15,153 bases of DNA, from NCBI GenBank assembly GCA_018830415.1, contig JAHJSJ010000097.1, positions 1-15,153 on the forward strand. Direction: 5' to 3'. This document shows, one piece after another, positions 7,169-14,043 of the stretch. Source of the DNA: Alphaproteobacteria bacterium (lineage in GTDB: Bacteria > Pseudomonadota > Alphaproteobacteria > Sphingomonadales > Sphingomonadaceae). The stretch's first letter is position 1. The number at the start of each line of letters is the position of its first letter. The position numbers and the translations under genes were made by a program. Under the pieces are notes generated by a model that saw only the letters and a program-made list of their open reading frames with translations, had not been told where the DNA came from and searched no databases.

Positions 7169-7579
7169 ATGACCAAATCTGTCCGCCGCTGGGTCCGCGT
7201 CAGGGAGCTGACGAAGGACGAGAAGCTGTTGATTGCCTTGCGCTGCGAGACATTCATTACCGAGCAACTGGCACCTCGATTTCTGCCCGAAATCAAGCCA
7301 ACCGAATGGAACTACCCAATCGCACTCCACGGCAAATGGCGCGGCAGCAAATACAGCTTCTTCATCCGCTACCGTTCCGGCTGGGAAGACAATGCGGGTG
7401 AAGTGTTTGACTCGGCCTGGGTACGGCTCGATCATGACGAAGAATGCCTGACCGAAACACGCTTCCACATCATGTGGCACCGCCATACCGGGCAATGGTA
7501 TCCCTACCACGCTTCTGCGATGCTTGATGAGGCACTGCGCATGATCGAAACCGATCCGATCTTGCAGCCGCACACATGA
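7169..7579 (+). CDS. Conserved-looking hypothetical protein (136 aa) coupled to a SWIM protein
   Basis: The 136-residue soluble protein is rich in Trp, Arg and His and has no signal peptide or membrane segment. A central KWRGSKYSFFIRYRSGW stretch is followed by FDSAWVRLDHDEECLTETRF and a MWHRHTGQWYPYH motif. The last part vaguely recalls DUF3024-type domains, but I cannot confirm that. The start is ATG 7169, nine bases after GAGAGG; the longer frame from 7127 lacks a ribosome site and overlaps the palindrome arm. The stop overlaps the next gene's ATG by four bases, so the two products are probably made together and may work together. Function unknown. Confidence 0.75.
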   Translation: MTKSVRRWVRVRELTKDEKLLIALRCETFITEQLAPRFLPEIKPTEWNYPIALHGKWRGSKYSFFIRYRSGWEDNAGEVFDSAWVRLDHDEECLTETRFHIMWHRHTGQWYPYHASAMLDEALRMIETDPILQPHT

Positions 7580-8031
7580 CATCGGTAAGGCGCAACCTGT
7601 TCGATCCGGATCAGCTCCTGCAATTGGCTGGAGAGAAAGTATTCAAACGTGGGCAGGGCTACGCTGATCACGGTCATATCGCCCTGCTGAGTGTGAACGG
7701 TGACGGGGTGTTCGCTGCTGCCTTCGGAACTGACGATTATACGGTATGGTTGAGGCGGCCGGGGCCTGAAATTTCTGGGCATTGCTCATGTCCCGCCTAT
7801 GAGGATGCCGGATTTTGCAAGCATATGGTGGCAACTGCCCTCGTCGCAAACGATTCCGTCCAGCAGGGCGGCAACCTCCCGGACAAGGTCGGAGAGATCG
7901 CGGCGAGGATTGCAGTATTGAACAAGCGTCAGCTTGAGAATCTGCTGTTGGAAATGGCGACGGCAGAATGGCGGTCGCTGCGGTCACTGTGTTTCTCGCT
8001 TGACCTGGGGTGGGACGACGACCTGGATTAG
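7576..8031 (+). CDS. Small SWIM zinc-finger protein
   Basis: The 151-residue protein contains a SWIM zinc-finger, C70-x-C72-x8-C81-x-H83, preceded by a KVFKRGQGYADHGHI segment (residues 21-35) typical of SWIM-domain N-termini. SWIM fingers bind DNA or protein and often sit on helicases or MULE-type transposases. Here the finger stands alone with a C-terminal helical tail ending in an acidic GWDDDLD. It is translationally coupled (ATGA) to the preceding hypothetical protein. Its stop overlaps the convergent hipA stop (8028-8031, TTAG). Role unknown; a nucleic-acid-binding cargo protein, possibly defensive, is a guess. Confidence 0.85.
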   Translation: MTSVRRNLFDPDQLLQLAGEKVFKRGQGYADHGHIALLSVNGDGVFAAAFGTDDYTVWLRRPGPEISGHCSCPAYEDAGFCKHMVATALVANDSVQQGGNLPDKVGEIAARIAVLNKRQLENLLLEMATAEWRSLRSLCFSLDLGWDDDLD

Positions 8032-9275
8032 AGCCGCAATGCCTGCTCAAGGTCCGAATGCTCGAAGGCGCTGGCCATGCGATCGACCTCGGCGGCACGC
8101 GCGCCCGACTTTCGCGCGACGTCGCGCCATGTCCGGGTTGCAGCAGCAACCTCGGCAATGATCACTCGTGCAGGCATCAGGCCCAGTCCGAAATAGCCGG
8201 CGGAAGCTTCGAGCAGGTCGAGCGAACAGGTCCCCTCGTCAAGGTCGATATTGGTCGTCAGCACCCGCGCCTTGATGTCCGCCGGAACCGGATTGAGGTC
8301 ATAAGCAGGAGAGAGCACCCAACCGGCCTTGCCGGACCAGAGGAAGCCATGATTGCGCAGATGATCATCGACGTTCGAGATGAGGACATTGAACGCGACC
8401 CGCCGATACAGCTCCATGGCATCCGCCTTGGCCCGTGCTCCCGCCCCCGTCAGGGCATCGACGATCTCGGGATAGCTGCCGCGCGTCCCATCGCGCGATC
8501 CGGTCATGGCCATGGCAGACAGGAAGGGAATGCGCAGCGCTTCGTCACGATCGAACCGCCGGGACAAGAGCACCGCCTTGCCCGCGATCTGGCGCAGTTC
8601 ATGCTCGGCCGTGTCGATGCCGGCCAATTGCGCGAGGCGCAGCGCGACCGCCTCCCAGGTCTCCATGCTGTAGTCGTCGGTCTCCTTCGGGAACTTGGCG
8701 ATGGCGAGACGGCCATGCTGGTCGATGATCGAGGCTTTGGGGCGCGCGCCGCCGAGCGACGAGCCCGGCGCGAAGATCAGCTGGAGATCCTCATCGCTCT
8801 CTTCGTCACGCAGGATCCGTTCGGTGACCTGCAGGAGCCGCCCCAGTTCGATGACCGGCGGCACCCCGGCACGGGCGGGCGCTTGGAATTCGGCCTCGCC
8901 GACACGCCGGAAGCGCAGCGCGCCAAGGCGGGTTTCATCCGACACGCCAAGAAGATAGTCGGTTTCGAACAAGGCCCGGACCGGGCGGCCTGCACGTTCC
9001 GCCGCGCGCCGCTCGGCCCGTTGCATGAGTTGGCGGCCCCAGGTGTCCGGCGCGGAATCGCCGAGCGAGCCGAAGATCGCCTGGTTGCGCGCGGGAGGGA
9101 AGCTGCCGCGTGTCAGCGGCAGGGCCGGTTCGAGCGCAAAAGCCCGGGCGTCGCCAAGCCACGCTTCGGCATATTCGAACACAACCGTTTCCGCACCGCG
9201 AGCGACATTCTGCCGCGCCAGTCCGGCCAGCCGGGTATCGCCGCCAAGCCCGACATGAACTTCAATGTCAACCAT
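8028..9275 (-). CDS. hipA: HipA-family serine/threonine kinase toxin
   Basis: The 415-residue protein has HipA architecture: an N-terminal subdomain with GSLGDSAPDTWGRQLM (residues 69-84), the Gly-rich loop GSSLGGARPK (171-180), the ATP-contacting Lys in IAKF (K194), the catalytic loop NVDDHLRNHGF with D303 and N308, and the metal-binding PAYD motif (D326). All key kinase residues are present. E. coli HipA phosphorylates glutamyl-tRNA synthetase and causes growth arrest and persistence; the target here is not known. The ATG overlaps the hipB stop by eight bases, the usual antitoxin-toxin coupling. The stop overlaps that of the convergent SWIM gene. The opposite strand is open over the whole gene, but this is a composition effect. 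Confidence 0.92.
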   Translation of the reverse strand: MVDIEVHVGLGGDTRLAGLARQNVARGAETVVFEYAEAWLGDARAFALEPALPLTRGSFPPARNQAIFGSLGDSAPDTWGRQLMQRAERRAAERAGRPVRALFETDYLLGVSDETRLGALRFRRVGEAEFQAPARAGVPPVIELGRLLQVTERILRDEESDEDLQLIFAPGSSLGGARPKASIIDQHGRLAIAKFPKETDDYSMETWEAVALRLAQLAGIDTAEHELRQIAGKAVLLSRRFDRDEALRIPFLSAMAMTGSRDGTRGSYPEIVDALTGAGARAKADAMELYRRVAFNVLISNVDDHLRNHGFLWSGKAGWVLSPAYDLNPVPADIKARVLTTNIDLDEGTCSLDLLEASAGYFGLGLMPARVIIAEVAAATRTWRDVARKSGARAAEVDRMASAFEHSDLEQALRL

Positions 9276-9603
9276 TGGACGTCACTGCCTGCTTGCGCCT
9301 GATTCGGCTCCGTGTCGGCAGATCGGCGCTGGCCAATGCCTGTCCGACACTGTCCCTGCCGATATCGGCGATGTCTTCCAGCCCGTCGAGCAGGCCGAGC
9401 GCCTGAAGCACGGCGGCATAGATACCGATTCCGACATTGGCATCGCCGGCTTCGATCTTCTGCAGGGTCGATCGGGAGGTGAAGGCGCGTTCGGCCACGA
9501 TCGCCATGGGCAAGCGGCGGCGGCGGCGCGCGTCATGGATATCCGCACCCAGCTTGCGCAAGGCACGCCTTACGGCGGCAGGAGGATGGTGTGGTGTCGG
9601 CAT
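9268..9603 (-). CDS. hipB: HipB-like XRE-family antitoxin/autorepressor
   Basis: The 111-residue protein has a helix-turn-helix of the XRE/Cro type in residues 19-70 (LPMAIVAERAFTSRSTLQKIEAGDANVGIGIYAAVLQ region, with the signature STLQKIEAG) and a basic C-terminal tail. It precedes and overlaps hipA. HipB proteins neutralise HipA and repress their own operon by binding palindromes. I chose ATG 9603: the only alternative, GTG 9618, lies inside the left operator arm and adds five residues with no ribosome site. The ribosome site of ATG 9603 (GAAG) is weak, which is common for leaders made short by an operator. Confidence 0.88.
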   Translation of the reverse strand: MPTPHHPPAAVRRALRKLGADIHDARRRRRLPMAIVAERAFTSRSTLQKIEAGDANVGIGIYAAVLQALGLLDGLEDIADIGRDSVGQALASADLPTRSRIRRKQAVTSNG

Positions 9604-9610
9604 TTGTTGT

Positions 9611-9648
9611 CTTCGCACTACTCAAAGTGCATTTTATGTAGCACGAAG
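9611..9648. promoter_or_regulatory. Candidate HipB operator (inverted repeat, 11-bp arms)
   Basis: CTTCGCACTAC (9611-9621) and GTAGCACGAAG (9638-9648) are inverted copies matching at 9 of 11 positions, with a 16-base spacer. The right arm overlaps the -10 box of the predicted hipBA promoter and the left arm lies just past the expected start site. This placement suits autorepression by HipB. Confidence 0.6.
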
Positions 9649-9663
9649 ATTACAAATGTCCAA
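9635..9663 (-). promoter_or_regulatory. Candidate hipBA promoter
   Basis: On the - strand TTGGAC (9663-9658) and TACATA (9640-9635) are separated by exactly 17 bases. The predicted start is near 9628, about 25 bases before the hipB ATG. Confidence 0.55.
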
Positions 9664-9845
9664 ATGGCATTCAAAAGACCGACTCGACCGAACGCTGCTG
9701 CGCTATCGAGAAGGGCGACTGCCCATTCATTGATAGAATACGAGATCGACTTTTCGATTTTGACGGTCAAAGTCTATAAGCGATTCGTTCGACCACCGGG
9801 GTTGCATTTTCATGATCCTCGTGGATCGCAGAGGCGATTGTTGCT
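9664..9845. other. Non-coding stretch between the hipBA promoter and the island end
   Basis: I see no gene here. It is less GC-rich than the flanks, like the sequence near the left att copy, and runs into the repeat that begins at 9846. Confidence 0.4.
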
Positions 9846-10009
9846 GAATGTTGATGGAAGCGGGATTAGCCAAATTTGCCATTTTATCCTTCAAAACCAA
9901 TAGGATGATATTTTGACGGACCCTATCTCGGCATGCCGTGCGAGAATTTATTTTCTTCTCACTATATTTCAAAAGCTTAACCCCTTTCGAGATAATCGAG
10001 TGGGAGTAG
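9846..10009 (+). repeat. Diverged direct repeat, copy 2: island right end plus guaA-derived att core
   Basis: This is the second copy of the block at 6716-6879. It has the same length, orientation and order of shared words: GAATGTTGATGGA 9846-9858, ATAGGAT 9900-9906, TGACGGAC 9914-9921, TCGGCAT 9928-9934, CTTAAC 9976-9981, and the core at the end. It marks the boundary with what looks like core chromosome. Confidence 0.75.
9994..10009 (+). mobile_element. att core, copy 2: guaA 3'-end remnant at the chromosome boundary
   Basis: The same 16 bases as at 6864-6879, again reading Ile-Glu-Trp-Glu-stop and again without a guaA frame before them. Genes to the right are housekeeping in character, so this is probably the outermost attR. 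Confidence 0.75.
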
Positions 10010-10097
10010 CGCCCCGCATAGCGTTCCCCCCTTTCGGCAAAGCGTAGAATCGCATATCGCTTGCACCAATATCCTGTTTGAGAGGTTTTTGCCTGTG

Positions 10098-10730
10098 ATG
10101 CAGACTTTTCGTTCCATTGCTCTGGTCGCCGCGCTCGCGCTCGGCCTGACCGCCTGTGGCCAGCAGGCCAGCGCGCCCGCTGCCGAACAGGTCGCCCCGC
10201 TAACCGAAGGCGCATGGACGCTCGATCCGGCGGATTCGCGGCTTTCTTACGTCAGCATTAAGGCGGGCGAGATTGCCGAGGCCAACCAGTTTGATTCGCT
10301 GGCCGGCAGCGTTGCGGCCGATGGCACGGCGACGATCGACATTGATCTGGCCTCGGTCAACACCGGGATCGACATCCGTAACGAACGGATGCGCGAGATT
10401 TTCTTCGATGTGGCGGGCAATCCCAAAGCGGTGGTGACGGCAAAGCTTGACCCGGCAGCCTTTGCAGCGCTGGCGGTCGGCCAGTCGATTACCCGCTCGC
10501 TGACGGCAAGTGTGGCGATCAAAGGTGTCGAGCAGGAGGTCGAGACCGAAGTGCTTGTCACCCGCGTTTCGGCAGACCGCGTCACCGTGGTGCCGACCGC
10601 GCCGGTGATCATCAGCACTGACATGTTCGAACTGACCGATGAACTGGGCGAATTGCGCGCGCTGGCGCAGTTACCCTCGATCACGCCAGCTGTGCCGGTG
10701 ACATTTACGCTGGCCTTTACGCGTTCCTGA
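10098..10730 (+). CDS. YceI-like lipoprotein
   Basis: The 210-residue protein has a lipoprotein signal peptide (MQTFRSIALVAALALGLTAC) with the lipobox LTAC and lipidated C20, so it should be anchored in the envelope. The mature part has the YceI pattern: GAWTLDPADSRLSYVSIKAGEIAEANQFDSLAG at the start of the barrel, D/N-rich IDLASVNTGIDIRNERM strands, then SVAIKGVEQEV. YceI lipocalin-like barrels bind isoprenoids or other lipids in the periplasm. ATG 10098 follows AGAGG (10081-10085); GTG 10095 is an alternative. The gene starts 88 bases after the att core, so it was probably the neighbour of guaA before the islands arrived. Confidence 0.85.
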   Translation: MQTFRSIALVAALALGLTACGQQASAPAAEQVAPLTEGAWTLDPADSRLSYVSIKAGEIAEANQFDSLAGSVAADGTATIDIDLASVNTGIDIRNERMREIFFDVAGNPKAVVTAKLDPAAFAALAVGQSITRSLTASVAIKGVEQEVETEVLVTRVSADRVTVVPTAPVIISTDMFELTDELGELRALAQLPSITPAVPVTFTLAFTRS

Positions 10731-10761
10731 CAGGCAGGTCTGCCGCTGGGTCTCGGGCATT

Positions 10762-10775
10762 TTGAGCAGGATCAA
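10762..10775. promoter_or_regulatory. FNR-like binding site
   Basis: TTGAGCAGGATCAA matches the FNR/FnrL consensus TTGAT-N4-ATCAA at 9 of 10 defined positions. A centre at 10768.5 would suit a class II start near 10810, upstream of the small membrane protein. It is not known to bind here. Confidence 0.45.
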
Positions 10776-10880
10776 TGTATTCCGGTTTCGGCACGAATAT
10801 CAGAAGCATGTTGGGTGATTTGAAGGCCAGTCTGATCTTACTGCGTCTCCGCCACCTGATTCCTGACAGGAGAAGCGGCG

Positions 10881-11096
10881 ATGAATCGACTTGCACTGGT
10901 GTTGTTCCCGATGGTGGCGACAACTTTGATGGGGATTGCCGTAATCGCGGTTTTGACGATGGACATCTGGGCCACGGGCCAACCGATTCTGTTGGCGGCG
11001 GCGGCTGGATTCGTAATTTCGATCCCGGTTTCGTGGTGGATCGGGCGGCAGTTGACCGCCTTGACTGCCGGGCGGCAGCGTGATTTGCCCAGCTGA
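10881..11096 (+). CDS. Small two-helix inner-membrane protein
   Basis: The 71-residue protein has two membrane-spanning stretches (about residues 5-27 and 35-54) and a short basic C-terminal tail. The pattern MNRLALVLFPMVATTLMGIAVIAVLTM, then a Pro-containing second helix ending PVSWWIGRQL, recalls short alphaproteobacterial proteins that databases often mislabel CTP synthetase. I consider it a real gene because of a good AGGAG ribosome site eight bases upstream. An FNR-like site lies about 110 bases before it, suggesting oxygen-linked control. Function unknown. Confidence 0.75.
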   Translation: MNRLALVLFPMVATTLMGIAVIAVLTMDIWATGQPILLAAAAGFVISIPVSWWIGRQLTALTAGRQRDLPS

Positions 11097-11197
11097 CGCT
11101 ACGGCGCGCCACTGTATCTCCAAAAGCGGGCTTGCAAGGCCCGCCGATCTCGGCTTGTCTTCCGCCCAAACACACATTCAACGGGAGAACACACGCC

Positions 11198-12172
11198 ATG
11201 AAAACCGCGATCACCGAAATGTTCGGCATCCAGCACCCGATCATCCAGGGCGGAATGCACTATGTCGGGTTTGCCGAGATGGCGGCGGCGGTGTCCAACG
11301 CGGGCGGGCTGGGGATCATCACCGGGCTGACGCAGGGCACGCCCGAAAAGCTCGCGAACGAAATCGCGCGCTGCAAGGACATGACCGACAAGCCGTTCGG
11401 CGTGAACCTCACCATCCTGCCGACCCTGACCCCGCCCGATTATCCGGGGCTGGTGAAGGCGGTGATCGACGGCGGCGTGAAAGTGGTGGAGACCGCCGGG
11501 CGCAACCCGGTTGAACTGCTGCCGCCGTTGAAGGACGCGGGGATCAAGGTGATCCACAAATGCACCAGCGTGCGCCACAGCCTCAAGGCGCAGGATATCG
11601 GCTGCGATGCGGTGAGCGTCGACGGGTTCGAATGCGGCGGCCATCCGGGGGAGGACGACGTGCCCAATTTCATCCTGCTACCGCGTGCGGCGGATGAACT
11701 CGAAATCCCGTTCGTCTCGTCAGGCGGGATGGCCGATGGCCGCAGCCTGATCGCCAGCCTTGCAATGGGCGCGCAGGGGATGAACATGGGCACTCGCTTT
11801 ATCGCCACCAAAGAGGCACCGGTGCACGACAACGTGAAGCAGGCGATTCTCGCCGCGAGCGAACTGGACACGCGGCTGGTGATGCGCTCGTTGAAGAACA
11901 CCGAACGTGTGCTCAACAACGCCGCTGTCGAACGCCTGATCATCAAGGAAAAGGAACTGGGCGATGCCATTACCATCCAGGACATCCTGCCCGAAGTCGC
12001 CGGGGTTTACCCGTCGATCATGATGGAAGGCGATATGGACAAGGGCGCGTGGAGCTGCGGCATGGTTGCCGGGCTGATCCACGATATCCCGACCTGTCAG
12101 GAACTGATCGACCGGATCATGCTGCAGGCTGAGGAAATCATCGCCCGGATGCAGGTTATGGCGCGGGGTTAG
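11198..12172 (+). CDS. Nitronate monooxygenase / 2-nitropropane dioxygenase-family flavoprotein
   Basis: The 324-residue FMN-dependent TIM-barrel protein belongs to the NMO/2-nitropropane dioxygenase family, which oxidises toxic alkyl nitronates such as propionate 3-nitronate; FabK-type enoyl reductases are relatives. Motifs seen: HPIIQGGMHYVG near the N-terminus, an AVSNAGGLGIITG loop, PFGVNLTILPTL, DAVSVDGFECGGHPGED with the family His, SSGGMADGRSL and GAQGMNMGTRF for phosphate binding. ATG 11198 follows GGGAG (11183-11187) and gives the usual family length. It converges on the secreted hypothetical protein, with a hairpin between the two. Confidence 0.88.
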   Translation: MKTAITEMFGIQHPIIQGGMHYVGFAEMAAAVSNAGGLGIITGLTQGTPEKLANEIARCKDMTDKPFGVNLTILPTLTPPDYPGLVKAVIDGGVKVVETAGRNPVELLPPLKDAGIKVIHKCTSVRHSLKAQDIGCDAVSVDGFECGGHPGEDDVPNFILLPRAADELEIPFVSSGGMADGRSLIASLAMGAQGMNMGTRFIATKEAPVHDNVKQAILAASELDTRLVMRSLKNTERVLNNAAVERLIIKEKELGDAITIQDILPEVAGVYPSIMMEGDMDKGAWSCGMVAGLIHDIPTCQELIDRIMLQAEEIIARMQVMARG

Positions 12173-12182
12173 AACAACCCCG
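12164..12182. terminator. Hairpin between convergent genes
   Basis: A 7-bp stem (CGGGGTT with AACCCCG) around a five-base AGAAC loop overlaps the nitronate monooxygenase stop and ends two bases from the stop of the convergent gene. There is no clear U-tract, so terminator function is tentative. Confidence 0.35.
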
Positions 12183-12184
12183 GT

Positions 12185-12664
12185 TCAACCTTCGCCGGGG
12201 GCATCCGTCTTGACCCGTGTATAAGGCACGAAATCGTCGAAGAAGACGACGCCAGTAAAGATGCCGCTAAAGGGATCAAAGGTGGTCGCGTTATCGACCC
12301 GGCATAGTTCGCCAGATGTGAAGCGGTTGATGACCAGCGTGTCGCTATCGTCAATCTGCTCGGGCGCATCGGTGCGTTGGACATAAATCGTGTGGCCCCG
12401 GCCATAGACGTAAGCGGTGCGATCAATGGTCTGCATCTGCGCCGTGCGCTGGGTGCGGATGCAGCTGACCGGCTCTCCTGCGACCCGGCCTTCGAGCAGC
12501 TTGGCGAGCCGCTTTTCGCCCTTGGTCATCGGCGCTGCATCAGCCTCTGCCTCAACTTCCGGTGCGCCCTCGGTCTGGGCGGCGACGGGCGAGGCGAGGC
12601 CAAGCGCGAGCGTGGCGGCGAGACCGCCGATCATGGAGCGGGAACGGACAGGCAAACGGGGCAT
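12185..12664 (-). CDS. Secreted hypothetical protein
   Basis: The 159-residue product has a Sec signal peptide: a basic N-terminus (MPRLPVRSR), a hydrophobic core and a PVAAQ cleavage region near residue 29. An acidic linker (residues 32-45) follows, then a compact domain with two cysteines (C68, C121) that could form a disulfide in the periplasm, and a YVYGRGHTIYVQR strand pair. The AGGAGA ribosome site is eight bases before ATG 12664. Similar short secreted proteins occur in sphingomonads without assigned function. I recognise no enzyme motif. Confidence 0.75.
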   Translation of the reverse strand: MPRLPVRSRSMIGGLAATLALGLASPVAAQTEGAPEVEAEADAAPMTKGEKRLAKLLEGRVAGEPVSCIRTQRTAQMQTIDRTAYVYGRGHTIYVQRTDAPEQIDDSDTLVINRFTSGELCRVDNATTFDPFSGIFTGVVFFDDFVPYTRVKTDAPGEG

Positions 12665-12730
12665 CGCACAATCTCCTTGCAGAGTTAGCGGGACAATACC
12701 GCTGCGTGCCTGAACCGGCGCTGAGCGAAA

Positions 12731-12991
12731 TCAGGCGCGCGCCGGGCTGGCCCCTGAGGCTATATCGGGCAAGGTCGCCTGATCTGCGCCATCGGCCGGG
12801 CCGCCGCGCAGCACGAACCGGCGGTCGCAATAGCCGCAATCGACATAGCCATGCTCGTCAATCTCAAGGAAAACACGCGGGTGGCCAAGCGCCGCCGGAC
12901 GATAGCCGGCACCGCTGCGGATGCCGCTGGAGCCATCGCAGCTAACGCGCCGCGTATCGACCAGCAGAACTTCAGGGGGAGGAATGGTCAT
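12731..12991 (-). CDS. zf-CHCC zinc-finger protein (NDUFS6-like)
   Basis: The 86-residue protein carries the zf-CHCC zinc site: C18, H37, C52 and C55, in the contexts RVSCDG, ALGHPRVFLEI and YVDCGYCDRRFVL. Its mitochondrial relative NDUFS6 is an accessory subunit of respiratory complex I, and alphaproteobacterial homologues are thought to play the same part. It lies on the opposite strand to, and divergent from, the ABC ATPase gene, with 73 bases between the starts. The ribosome site (GCAGGG) is modest. Confidence 0.85.
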   Translation of the reverse strand: MTIPPPEVLLVDTRRVSCDGSSGIRSGAGYRPAALGHPRVFLEIDEHGYVDCGYCDRRFVLRGGPADGADQATLPDIASGASPARA

Positions 12992-13064
12992 AGGCCCTGC
13001 CGATACAGGGTGCGGGCGCTGAGTTCAATTGCCTTTGGGGGGCAGCTTGCCTAGGGCTGATCCT

Positions 13065-14018
13065 ATGACCGCAGCACCCGCCATCCGGATTGAAAACCTC
13101 GTCAAACGCTATGCCCCGGCCAAGGGCGCAAACGGCACGACGATAGAGGGTAAGTTGGCTTTGGGCGGGGTCAGTTTTGATGTGCCCGAAGGGTCGATCT
13201 TCGGCCTGCTTGGCCCCAATGGCGCAGGCAAATCGACGCTGATCAATATTCTCGCCGGGTTGGTCAACAAGACCAGCGGCGCGTGCGAAATCTGGGGTTT
13301 CGACATTGATCGCAACCGCCGCAATGCCAGCCGATCAATCGGAATTGTCCCGCAGGAAATCGTGTTCGACCCGTTTTTCACGCCATATGAAGTGCTGGAA
13401 AATCAGGCGGGGTTCTACGGCGTTCCCGGCGCGCTGCGGCGCAGTGAGGAACTGCTGGCGGCAGTGCGGCTGGCGGATAAGCGCAACGCCTATGCCCGCA
13501 CGCTGTCGGGCGGGATGAAACGGCGGCTGCTGGTGGCCAAGGCGATGGTGCATTCGCCGCCGATTCTGGTGCTGGATGAACCCACCGCCGGGGTCGATGT
13601 CGAACTGCGCCGCCAATTGTGGGAGCTGGTCAGCGAGCTGAACCGCGAAGGGGTGACGGTGGTGCTGACCACGCATTATCTCGAAGAGGCCGAGGAATTG
13701 TGCGACCGCATCGCCATCATCAACCACGGCCAGTTGATCGCGAACAAGCCGACGCAGGAACTGATCGGCATGGCGCGCGAAAAGATCGTCGCGGTGACTG
13801 TCGCCGAAGATCTGGCCGCCGCGCCCGCGCATGAGGCGTTTGTGCGCGTTGAATGGGACGGCACCCGCGCAGTTGAAGTGACCTATGACAAGGATCGCCT
13901 CAGCGCCGGACAGGTGCTCGCGATCTTGCAGGAAGAGGGGCTTACCATCGAAGACGTCACTACCCGTGAGGCCGATCTGGAAGATGTGTTTGTGCAGTTG
14001 ACCGGCACCGCTGGCTGA
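13065..14018 (+). CDS. ABC transporter ATP-binding protein (ABC-2/DrrA type)
   Basis: The 317-residue ATPase has all ABC motifs: Walker A GPNGAGKST, Q-loop VPQE, signature LSGGMKRR, Walker B LVLDEPTAGVD and H-loop TTHYLEEAEEL. The C-terminal extension (about residues 225-317, ending EADLEDVFVQLTGT) is that of DrrA/NodI-type exporters that pair with ABC-2 permeases. No permease is adjacent: the next + strand gene is nadB and the flanking small genes are on the other strand, so its partner must be encoded elsewhere. I chose ATG 13065, eight bases after AGGG, because the extra 12 residues of the longer frame lack family character. Substrate unknown. Confidence 0.9.
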   Translation: MTAAPAIRIENLVKRYAPAKGANGTTIEGKLALGGVSFDVPEGSIFGLLGPNGAGKSTLINILAGLVNKTSGACEIWGFDIDRNRRNASRSIGIVPQEIVFDPFFTPYEVLENQAGFYGVPGALRRSEELLAAVRLADKRNAYARTLSGGMKRRLLVAKAMVHSPPILVLDEPTAGVDVELRRQLWELVSELNREGVTVVLTTHYLEEAEELCDRIAIINHGQLIANKPTQELIGMAREKIVAVTVAEDLAAAPAHEAFVRVEWDGTRAVEVTYDKDRLSAGQVLAILQEEGLTIEDVTTREADLEDVFVQLTGTAG

Positions 14019-14043
14019 ACCGCGCGGCAGCCCGACGGCAGGC

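Larger units (their letters stand above)
6880..10009. mobile_element. Putative 3.1-kb integrase-less island between two guaA att cores
   Basis: The segment is bounded on the left by the first att core and ends with the second att core at 9994-10009. It holds four cargo genes: an unknown small protein, a SWIM zinc-finger protein, HipA and HipB. No integrase, excisionase or mobilisation gene is visible, so it would depend on an integrase supplied by a neighbouring or co-resident island. The bounds follow from the repeats; mobility is inferred. Confidence 0.6.

Noticed and set aside
8010..9302. 430-codon + strand frame opposite hipA
   Set aside because: It is the antisense of a clear HipA kinase, has no family motifs or ribosome site, and is open only because of GC-rich codon use.
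6887..10051. Shared 10-mer GCGTAGAATC downstream of both att cores (6887-6897 region and 10042-10051)
   Set aside because: It lies at different distances from the two cores (about 8 and 32 bases) and the surrounding sequence does not match, so chance is likely.
9727..10215. 162-codon - strand frame spanning the right att copy
   Set aside because: It crosses the att core and the start of the YceI gene. Its YSHSI stretch, also seen near 6870, is just the reverse reading of the guaA end.
10733..10744. Possible terminator hairpin after the YceI gene
   Set aside because: Only a 4-5 bp stem with a minimal loop and no T-run.
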